Shown: one piece after another, positions 46,128 to 54,379 of the stretch
How positions within the stretch are numbered: the stretch's first letter is position 1
Layout of the letters: every line of letters starts with the position of its first letter
Assembly: GCA_946902985.2 (NCBI GenBank)
Contig: OX336389.2
Location: forward strand, 1,010,321,441-1,010,385,440
Reading direction: 5' to 3'
From: Meconema thalassinum
Taxonomy: Eukaryota; Arthropoda; Insecta; Orthoptera; Tettigoniidae
Length of the DNA: 64,000 bases
Translations under genes and position numbers: made by a program
Notes under the pieces: generated by a model
Seen by the model: only the letters and a program-made list of their open reading frames with translations
The model's database searches: none
Told to the model about the DNA's origin: nothing

Positions 46128-46130
46128 ATA
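46123..46130 (+). promoter_or_regulatory. Degenerate start motif (ATG changed to ATA)
   Basis: CTATATAAATAGAAC, in frame with the following gene. A single G-to-A change removes the start codon. Confidence 0.5.
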
Positions 46131-46399
46131 GAACAACAAGGCTACTTCACCGAACAACTTAAAGTTGCACTTAATAGTTTGAACGATTACAGTTCTACAC
46201 CGTTCACAAAATTAGTAGAGCTCAAAAAGAATAAGCTTACAGCATTTCCTCTGCAGAAATTCTCAAAACAGTTTACGGATCCAAACTAGAAGTTACTTTA
46301 GAAAATAAACACAAAGTTATTCTCCCTGACCGGTATTCAAAGTTATTTCTTGAAAATGAAAATAAACTACAGTGTCTCTCTAGTTTGAAAATTATTTAG
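46128..46399 (+). pseudogene. PolB-neighbour small protein (TxYG family), Polinton A copy
   Basis: From the ATA at 46128 the frame reads YFTEQLKVALNSLNDY and the ELKKNKLTAF lead, then shifts near 46245 into a frame with TVYGSKLEVTL, HKVILPDRYSKLF and a short tail ending at 46399. This pattern (interaction lead, T-x-YG-x-K, FLP/ILP-x-R-Y/F) also fits the Polinton B protein at 53219, where the motif is TRYGRKIVVDI. It is probably a small conserved Polinton protein. The role is unknown; nucleic-acid binding is a guess from its polymerase neighbourhood. Confidence 0.55.
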
Positions 46400-46990
46400 A
46401 GGGAAAAACAATTAGGAGATCACTTTAATCATGTCATAGATTTTATTCAGTAGCAGTCGATGATTGAAGTTTAAATAATTTAGAATTTTTAAAATCAGTC
46501 CATATTTAGCTGAGATATAAGCAAAAATGTATTAGCAGCCCCAAAGATATATCAAAATCTGCTTGAAACATATAGTACTAATTATTCTGTACATGCTGAG
46601 AACCAAACCCGGAACTAACTTAAAAAGGATTGTGTGTTCAGACATTCATTGTATGCACATACATCTTAAATAATAATGACACCTAACAACATATTATTTA
46701 TGCACGCATGTCCTTGCGTACGTGGCTGGTGTGTATACGTGAGTCGGAAAGGAAGTTGTCACGGTACGGACAGATGTCACGGAGGGTTAGTGCGTTTTCA
46801 GGCCTGAAGAAACTTTAGCGTAACAACTTTTATTTTCATGGTCATGCGCGCACTCGCTACTGTACAATGAGCCATTGTAATCAATTCAAGGTGTGCTAGC
46901 ATTATGATATTTGATGCACAGCACCGACTAGTTACAGAAAAGATTTAAGTAATTAACATATATTTGCCAGTTCAATTTTTTTTTCAATGT
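46400..46990. other. Gap without recognised gene
   Basis: AT-rich with a GC-richer middle (46700-46850). I see no ORF or repeat I can name. Confidence 0.45.
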
Positions 46991-46995
46991 ACACT

Positions 46996-47541
46996 TCAAG
47001 TTCTTTTTTTCTTTTGAAGTTGTTCAAAGATATTTATGGCTAGAAAATCTGCCCACAGTTTGTCATTCCTCTTTAATTTGTCATTAATTTTTATTCTATG
47101 TTCAATGTTCAAGAGCTCAGCTATTCTTGCAATAAAAAATGTATAGGGTAGAGCCTTGTCTTTGTAATAGCTATTAAAAGCCTCAAACACCTCTTCAATT
47201 TTATTTATACTGTCGAGGATTGGAAGTTGCTTTGCGTGAAATAAGTCAACTATAATCTTGTGCATTCTCTTCTTTCGGTATGCAAAGTTGTTGTGTGGAT
47301 TCTTAGTATCTGGAGAACAAAAGTAACAGCGGTTACCAAGTTTACTCCTATTCGTACATGTCTCGCAAAATTCAGCTTCTTCTTCCGCTTCACCAAATAT
47401 TTCGTTTGCGAAATGAAAAGGAAAACTAGAATAGATGAGACTTATCAATTCAGGCCGACTCAACTTGGTATAGCCTTTTAACTGCCGCTGTTTGGCTATT
47501 TCTCTCATCTCAGCAGTTTTCATACTGTGCAGACTTGCCAT
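46996..47541 (-). CDS. SAP-domain and zinc-ribbon protein, 181 aa, intact
   Basis: The N-terminus is a SAP motif (KTAEMREIAKQRQLKGYTKL). Next is an acidic stretch and a four-Cys zinc ribbon (CETC...CYFC, residues about 57-74). An all-helical C-terminal half follows (RMHKIIVDLFHAKQ ... YTFFIARIAELLNIEHRI ... NDKLWADFL). This order and the closing helical part remind me of VLTF3-type late transcription factors of large DNA viruses, but the similarity is weak by eye. The frame is intact, unlike nearly all its neighbours. Confidence 0.55.
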   Translation of the reverse strand: MASLHSMKTAEMREIAKQRQLKGYTKLSRPELISLIYSSFPFHFANEIFGEAEEEAEFCETCTNRSKLGNRCYFCSPDTKNPHNNFAYRKKRMHKIIVDLFHAKQLPILDSINKIEEVFEAFNSYYKDKALPYTFFIARIAELLNIEHRIKINDKLKRNDKLWADFLAINIFEQLQKKKRT

Positions 47542-47547
47542 TTATTA
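47539..47547 (-). promoter_or_regulatory. AATAAATG start motif of the SAP/zinc gene
   Basis: Minus-strand TTTAATAAATGG; the ATG is the start of the 181-codon frame. Confidence 0.5.
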
Positions 47548-48089
47548 AATATATATCTTTTAAACAATTTATTTTCATTTTCTACTAGGAAAATAATTTA
47601 TACAGTTTGGGGACTTGCCCCAATTTTGCAAAATATTTGGGGTAAATAACCACTGTTTTTCCCAGTTTTGAAAAATAATTAGCGTAAAACTACTGTTTTT
47701 CCTAGGAAAAAAACACGCCCCATTCCCCCAAAACAGCGCTCTTCGTTTCCCTTAAAATATAAATTATAAACATTTTTGTCACTTCAAAAATCACTTTCAG
47801 AGAAATATTGAAGCAGAAAAATACAATTATTTATTACTATACTAATTTCCCGTATAAAAACGTATCGGCACTAGGAAAATAATTTAAACCCATGCGCATT
47901 CCGTTTCCCTGGGGGGAAAATATAGAAGCTAATAAAATACGACATTCTATGACTATAGCGTTTTCCCATATAAAACATAGGGTTTTCGAATTTGGGGCAA
48001 TATCGGCAATATATATCTACTGATACCGTATGATTTTATCAACTCGAGGGTCGAAAAACATCTTTCATATTCACATGTTGTCATAGTCA
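47548..48089. other. AT-rich spacer with short dispersed repeats
   Basis: ACTAGGAAAATAATTTA appears twice (about 47585 and 47870), and TAACCACTGTTTTTCC-like phrases repeat near 47650-47700. This may hold the right end of Polinton A, but no inverted partner was found. Confidence 0.4.
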
Positions 48090-49501
48090 CTAATATTGTA
48101 ACGCCTTTGTTGTGTCTAGTCCAAATGAAATAAGGAAATCAAGAGTTTTTAAGCACCCGGATATTTTGCCATTTGGTGAGCAAACAACGCCCAACTTTTG
48201 TATAAAATCACCTCTGTCAATCACTGGAAAAGCATCACAAAAATGGTATGTATCTTTAACAAGCTTCCGTCTCCTGTAGTCATCATAGTTTTCCAGCAGG
48301 AACAATTTGGCTCCTGAAAAATGATTTCTGAACTCAAATCAATCTTTCTTCTCAGCGAGTATGCAAACACATATTTCTATTGCGGCGGCATTTTAATGTT
48401 GTGCGGACCTTCCACGTCGTCTTTTTGGTAGTGGTTTTTCTTATGTTGTCTGGATTGATTTCGGCAAACTGTATGATATTCAACTATGTAGTCTCAAAAC
48501 AATGCAGTGTTTGTTGTATTTTGGAACGTATGTTTCAATCTTTTGCAACTCAGCATATAAAATGTCCACATGAGGCATCACGTTATTGAAGAAATTTAAC
48601 CAGCATAGGAAGGTGTCATCATTCAGTCACTTAATAAATCCTGCAGCTTGGGACACTGTTTCGTCGGTGTGAGGTTTTGACGCAGATTGAATGTTTCAAA
48701 TCACAGCTGAATTGAGCCTTTATTCTCAAGCATTGTCCTTATCAATCTTGATCGAAAATTCCACCTGCTCTCGCACGCTCTTGGATTCTTATGCTGCATA
48801 TGTCATCTAGTGCGGCTGTTCTTTCTGGAGAATTCGAAATGAAACCTGGCATGCCTTTGTGATTTACACAGAAATACATTCACACTGGAAACACTCGATG
48901 ACGCCTTTTCTAGGAACCTGTTTAACTGTTGTGCTTATCAGTAAATATAATGCGCACGTTTGTAGACATTTTTACTATGACATTCAAATCACCTACATGT
49001 CCTCGAAATACTGCAGCGCCATGATATGTTTATGGAAGCACCTTTTTGGGATGGTCTTGTAATGAAAGTTGCAGTTCTTTTTAAAATATATTTCGATAAA
49101 CCTACTGCAGTATGGTTTGCTGCACAGAAAAATCCCCAGAAACGCTCGTGTACTGTTCCGTTCAATACGTATCGAAACACAATCACTGTCGGGGCGCGAG
49201 TCGATACATCCGTAGCATAATCGACCTTGTATACTAAGAATGATGTCTGCCTAATTTCGTTTATTATGGATTCTCTATAAACTTGAAACATACATTTCAA
49301 GAGCATGTTTTGAATTGTTTATGACGTGCCCTTAAAAATACCTTCCATTTTCAAAATGTGTACGTAGCAGTGGATATTCTTGCTGTATTCCATTAACTCC
49401 GAAAATACACCTTTATAATACGAGGATGCCGATCCATAGTGACCACGAAAAGGCATATTGCATGCATCACACAATTTCAGTATATTATACATTTTGGACA
49501 A
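48090..49501 (-). pseudogene. DUF4371/hAT-type transposase fossil
   Basis: Minus-strand frames give, in order, CDACNMPFRGHYGSAS with a following KGVFSELMEYS (the RGH...GxF landmark), then VDYATDVSTRAPTVIVFRYV (49306-48989), the TDxST-type core of hAT/ZMYM-like DUF4371 proteins, and a final piece 48305-48090. Frameshifts and stops separate the pieces. These are cut-and-paste transposases or their domesticated relatives. This copy is dead. Confidence 0.6.
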
Positions 49502-49619
49502 GACTTACCTATTTTTCTTACCACTTCATTATAGGCACGAACAGCCTCCATACACGCACTACTTAAACTTTCGGCAATGTTCGAAACATTGGAAACCAAC
49601 AGGATTATGCTGATAACTA

Positions 49620-50317
49620 GTTGGTTTCTCATGCTTCTTTATTTTCACATGCTTCTTTATTTTCACATGTAGATGATTCAAATAATTTACTCATTCTTTG
49701 TTCACTTGTCATCACTTTCATATAGTAAACACACACAGCAGGAGAAAGCGTTACTGTCCTCACAACCACACAACCAGTTACGTTTATCTATATATTGAAC
49801 CCTTATTAATCTGCGATAAATAAGTATTCATGATTTATTATTATTATTACTGCGGCCCAGGCAGTACTTGTGGAAGTTGACAAAGAGGAAGGCAAGTTAG
49901 TGTGTTGCAATGATTGCCACAGGAGCAGAGCTTGGTAGCTATTCTTGAAAACGGCCGGGTAAGCTGAGTTCAAGGCCAAATTGTGTAACAACATGCACCA
50001 AAATTGGAGTCATAAGGGGATGGTCACGAGTTTCCTTGCAACCGACCTACGATTTAATCACCCAATCAGGAGAGACCAAGCCATAACCACGCGATGGGTG
50101 GCGTCACTGGTAAAAAGCGCGCGGAATTGATTATCTAAAGAACCGCCGATCCGAAATATCTCCGCATCAGTGCGATGAGACGTTTGAATTAAATGTTGAA
50201 GATTGACACTAGTCCCATGTGTGTGAGATAAAAACTCTAGAAAATTTTTCTTAATTCACCCCACTCCACCTCACTCTGTCAGTTTCCAATAAATTGATCG
50301 ACGAGACGCTGTTTCGA
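49620..50317. other. Spacer, no gene recognised
   Basis: Contains a short (ATT)n tract near 49840 and a GC-richer stretch to 50110. Possible SINE fragments are present, but none I can define. Confidence 0.4.
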
Positions 50318-50712
50318 GGTCATTCGTTTTGAGCTCTGGTGAGCTAACTTCACGCCAGTTTGCGTAGTGATTTTTAAAGCTCTAATATTATTTGAAGTTA
50401 TTCGTTTTGAGCTCTGGGGAGCTAACTTCACGCCAGTTTGTGTAGTGATTTTAAAGCTCTAATATTATTTGAAGTCATTCGTTTTGAGCTCTGGTGAGCT
50501 AACTTCACGCCAGTTTGCGTAGTGATTTTTAAAGCTCTAATATAATTTGAAGTAATTCGTTTTGAGCTCTGGTGAGCTAACTTCATGCCAGTTTGCGTAG
50601 TGATTTTTAAAGCTCTAATATTATTTGAAGTCTTTCGTTTTGAGCTCTGGTGAGCTAACTTCACGCCAGTTTGCGTGGTGATTTTAAGTACTCTAATATT
50701 ATTTTGAAGACA
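50318..50712. repeat. Five tandem copies of a 77-78-bp unit
   Basis: Each unit contains TTCGTTTTGAGCTCTGGTGA, CTAACTTCACGCCAGTTTG and AAAGCTCTAATATTATTTGA. Unit starts are at about 50323, 50401, 50478, 50556 and 50634. A decayed sixth start follows at 50712. Confidence 0.92.
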
Positions 50713-52430
50713 ACTATTTTCAGCTCTTAGGGGCAAGACTTGAGTAACATTCCAACTAGCGTTCTACGCGAGCGAAGGTTCACAAGAGCAGTAGAGATTA
50801 CCGAGTGGGATAACGACTGCGAGACGGTCAGATTTAAAACTTGTATTGTCAAGCCAGTGACGATGGGTTTGAAGTGTATAGTTCATGTAAATTTTTATTG
50901 TATTTTTCAAGTGTTGTATTGTGCGTGTGTAAGCGAGAGCTAGGGAAAGTCTTCGTTGATTAATCGCATAGGACAATCGTGGGCGAAATTAGTAACTCAC
51001 AAGCGATTATAGCCAGGTCAATTTATAATAACATTGAACTTTTCTGTCGAGGAGACTACACCAAGATGTCCGACGTGTGGTCAGGAGCCGGAGTGATGTC
51101 CAACGCTTCTACGAAGACAACGATGGAGGGCTAATTTCCCGTAGGGAAATGAGCCGAGATGGAAGTTATATGTTCTACAAGCTGATACGGTAATGTACAA
51201 AAATTGGTTATTCAATATGTAGTTAGATACGGCGGGGGAACTTTGTAAATAGTTCATTTTCTTCTTTTTCTTGTTTTAGATTGTTTTTCTTGCACCGACA
51301 CTAAATATTTTAAATGTACGTTGGCGCGTGGCCAAAGTTGTTTGTTGTGTATTATTTTTCATTGGAGTCATATTTAGTGTACACGGCGCGTGTACCAGAT
51401 TTATCCATGCGAATGCGAAACCCGTTACATTCGATAAGTGGTGCTTTATTAAAGTTCATATTTTTGATAGGAAAGGGAGGTAATTACTGTAAGATGTTTG
51501 CTGAACAGGTTATTATTCATATTAGGGTTGCCGAGCGCAACAAATTAAGATGTAATTGTAGAACACTTAAGTTCTAATTTTTATAGATTTTTTTGAGTCC
51601 TTTTCAGGTTCGATAGTCACAGGCATAGAACGGAGGCGCCAGCTGGTGGAAAATATTTATGCCATTTTATTTCAGAGTCTGTCAAACCCATACGTGTGAT
51701 TCTGTGTGTGTTATTGTGTCAGGTGTGTGTTTTGATTCTACGTGAAGAGGGGTAGAGGTCCTACCGCCCTCATATTTTGTTGTTGTTGTATTTTGATGGA
51801 AAGGCAGGGTGCTCCGAGGAGACCGCTGTACCTTGTCCATATGCTGATTCTTGGATTTCCTAGGGGAAATGCTGAGATATATTTTGTTCTGACACACACA
51901 CACGTATTATTGTGCTTTGGGGGCACGCTTCTTCGAAACTGGATCCCATGCCTTGGGAGGTCGAGGTTATTTTGACACGTGGGTTGACAGATACGCAGAT
52001 TTCCACGAATCGCCCGTCAAGCCTGGTGACTTATTTTGTTAGGCAGTCCTGTTGTCCGACTGGCCCCTTTAAGCTTTCATTTAGCAAACCTGTTCTTTTG
52101 TGATGGTTATTTTGAACCATAATTAATTGGGGAGTTCGCCATGTTTGTGACGGATTATTGCATGTCGTATGGATGGAATATTTGTGTTAATGATGAAAAT
52201 GTTGGCTTTGAGCCTAGTGATTTGTTTATGACTCAGTTATGTAAGTTAGTCTGTGACACCCGTGTGGTGTAGTGGTATTATACTTGTAAAAATGACGGCG
52301 GTCATATGTGTATTTGTTTTGTTGGTCACGTGAGTAGTAGGAAAAGGAACACTTTGGATATTGCATCATCACGACCAGATATTGCGCAATCGCGATGACG
52401 TCATGGGTCCTTAGAGCAAGCACGTGGTTC
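50713..52430. other. Spacer without recognised gene
   Basis: The frames of up to 87 codons here lack domain character and show no coding bias by eye. Confidence 0.45.
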
Positions 52431-52764
52431 AGGAGCGAGCATGTGCACTGCACGTGTTAGCGTGGGAAGGGGTTGACCTTTTGGCTTGTTTGTGCGATGG
52501 TGATAAAAAGTTAATGGGTGTTGAGGTCATGGGGGTTGTTTATTAGGATGCTAACTGTCATCTGACACCCGTGCGAGTGTGAGCATGTGTGCCAACCAGG
52601 AGCGAGCATGTGCACTGCATGTGTAAGCGTGGGAAGGGGTTGACCTTTTGGCTTGTTTGTGCGATGGTGATAAAAAGTTAATGGGTGTTGACGTCATGGG
52701 GGTTGTTTATTAGGATGCTAACTGTCATCTGACACCCATGCGAGTGTGAGCATGTGTGCCAGTG
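52431..52764. repeat. Two tandem copies of a 167-bp unit
   Basis: AGGAGCGAGCATGTGCACTG starts at 52431 and again at 52598. Both continue through GGGAAGGGGTTGACC and the CATCTGACACCC block. A third, partial CTGACACCCGTGCGAGT occurs near 52900. Confidence 0.9.
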
Positions 52765-53109
52765 CCAGCGATCCGCACATGTGGCGCGCAGCTGTTACGT
52801 TTTTTTGCTCGCGCCGGGCGGGCTGAGTGGAGAGGCAGCTGCTATACACACATGTGGTGTGCAGCTGTTTTGTTTTTTGCTTAGGATGCTAACCAACATC
52901 TGACACCCGTGCGAGTTTGAGCATGTGCAGCAGTGCGAGCGATCACGTGATATGTCTGCAGTGTTCGCGTGAGACAGAGTTGACCTTTAACGTCATTGGC
53001 TAAGATTGTAATCTTTGACTTCTTTAAGCAATAGTGGGAAAAAAGAGATGTTTGCGTTAGAAGCTTGTTTGCAGCATATGGTTTCTTGAGTGTAGGTGGG
53101 GGTGAAGGA

Positions 53110-53120
53110 TATATAAATGG
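53110..53120 (+). promoter_or_regulatory. TATA box upstream of Polinton B gene 1
   Basis: GATATATAAATGG lies about 105 nt before the ATG at 53219. It matches the Polinton A start motif, but here it can also act as a plain TATA box; the ATG inside would open only a short frame. Confidence 0.4.
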
Positions 53121-53218
53121 ACGAGTGCGTGGAAGAGATTAACTTTTACTTTTGCGCGAAGAGTGTGTGTGTGTGAAAGAAATAAAGAAAGTCAACGACG
53201 AGGAACAAATTGTGTGAT

Positions 53219-53537
53219 GGAAGCTCTAACGAAGTTCAATAACTTATCCTCTTGTATTGAGTATTCTAATAAGAAACTAGCAGAACTAGTCATTGATTTA
53301 CCGTATGTAGTCCAAATTATTCGCTCCGTACAGACGAGGTATGGAAGAAAAATAGTGGTGGACATTAACATTGAAGATGAAGTAACAAGTATATTTCTAC
53401 CAACAGTATTTTCAAAATTAAGCGCATTAGAGATCGATGAACTAAACTCAATGGGAGGCACACTGATGCTGGTGTATTTGGGGTTGAAGAACCGCTCACA
53501 TCAAGTCATTTTGAAACAGTACTCGAAGGCGAACTGA
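53219..53537 (+). CDS. PolB-neighbour small protein (TxYG family), Polinton B copy
   Basis: 106 codons, intact. The lead LVIDLPYVVQIIRSVQTRYG and the stretch TSIFLPTVFSKLSALE carry the same pattern as the Polinton A gene at 46128. A closing LMLVYLGLKNRSHQ is repeated just after the gene by a 71-nt tandem duplication. In Polinton A the gene lies downstream of polB; here it lies upstream. Function unknown; it is likely core Polinton equipment, because both elements keep it. Confidence 0.6.
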
Positions 53538-53586
53538 TGACGGTGTATTTTGGGTTGAAGAACCGCTCACATCAACATGTTTTTAA
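53463..53586 (+). repeat. 71-bp duplication of a gene tail
   Basis: GGTGTATTT(T)GGGGTTGAAG plus AACCGCTCACATCAA occurs at 53471 and 53542. The first copy is coding, the second lies past the stop. Confidence 0.85.
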
Positions 53587-53730
53587 ATCAGTAATTTTTT
53601 TTGGTGAGTATTGGATTATATATATATTATGTATTGATTGATATAACGATTGATATATTTAGTTGCTAATTATTTCTTAATTTGTTTAATTTTTCAGATT
53701 ATCTAAAAAACTAATAAAACGAACAGCATA

Positions 53731-54300
53731 ATGAAGTGGAAAACTGTTAATTTCCTGAGTGGGACTGAACATCGATCGCACCCGCTAATAGAGTATCATC
53801 GTGTATGCTTTCAACAGCAGGAAGAAGAGGAAGAAGATGATAATGAGGTGAGTCGTAATGAGAAAGAAGCTTGTTTTAACAAATGGACATCTTCGAGTGG
53901 AATTTCGACATTTTCAGTCTACGTTACCAATGTTAGCAAATCAGATGATAGTCAGCGAGAGGTGACAGAAACAGTTCTAAGATATCTATTGAAAGAATTA
54001 TGTGAAGATGAACATTTTATTTGTTTCTTCGGATACAATACATTTGATGAAGTTTTCAAAATCGAATTTTCCATGACTTCTAACGATGTAACAAAATTGA
54101 ATGAGTATAGAAACAATTTTCTTGGTAAACTTCAGGATGAATTTCCTTTTGAGGCTGTTCATTGTTCATTGGAGATTACAGGCAGTAATTTATCACAATG
54201 GCTTGAATATGCTTTAAAAGATTATAGGTTTATGGTAAACCGATGTTACAGCAACTGCTGGTGGTGTATTAACAATAGTGCAAATTGGACGTATGCTTAG
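53731..54300 (+). CDS. Unknown Polinton B gene 2, 189 codons
   Basis: The frame from the ATG at 53731 has an acidic stretch (QQQEEEEEDDNE) and a mixed helix/strand body (FICFFGYNTFDEVFKIEF). From about 54230 the annotated frame becomes Cys/Trp-rich and unnatural. The +1 frame there reads TAGGVLTIVQIGRMLRHQ and stops, so a frameshift near 54240 probably altered the real C-terminus. I recognise no family. It sits between the TxYG gene and polB. Confidence 0.5.
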   Translation: MKWKTVNFLSGTEHRSHPLIEYHRVCFQQQEEEEEDDNEVSRNEKEACFNKWTSSSGISTFSVYVTNVSKSDDSQREVTETVLRYLLKELCEDEHFICFFGYNTFDEVFKIEFSMTSNDVTKLNEYRNNFLGKLQDEFPFEAVHCSLEITGSNLSQWLEYALKDYRFMVNRCYSNCWWCINNSANWTYA

Positions 54301-54370
54301 ACATCAGTGATGGTACACCAACTGTTGGTGGTGTATTAACATTAGTGCAAATTGGACAATTGCTTAGACA
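54252..54370 (+). repeat. 67-bp duplication of a second gene tail
   Basis: CAACTGCTGGTGGTGTATTA through ATGCTTAGACA (54252-54303) is repeated at 54319-54370 with few changes. Confidence 0.88.
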
Positions 54371-54379
54371 ACAGCAACA

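Larger units (their letters stand above)
13148..47541 (+). mobile_element. Polinton A: decayed Maverick/adintovirus-like element with nested insertions
   Basis: A retroviral-type integrase and a protein-primed type B polymerase define a Polinton. Removing the palindrome (15.0 kb), the gypsy element (6.5 kb) and the SINE insert (about 0.45 kb) leaves about 12 kb of AT-rich viral-type genes. No capsid, penton, protease or ATPase gene is seen, so it is either deleted or belongs to a lineage with unrecognised structural genes. Nearly all genes carry stops or frameshifts. Boundaries are the outermost assignable genes, not mapped termini. Confidence 0.75.

Noticed and set aside
46996..47541. Firm naming of the SAP/zinc gene as VLTF3
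   Set aside because: Similarity was judged by eye only; kept as a hypothesis.
50318..50712. Possible CRISPR array
   Set aside because: The 77-78-bp units are contiguous with no unique spacers, and the setting is eukaryotic.
51742..52103. Overlapping short ORFs
   Set aside because: No domain, no coding bias by eye, GT-rich sequence.
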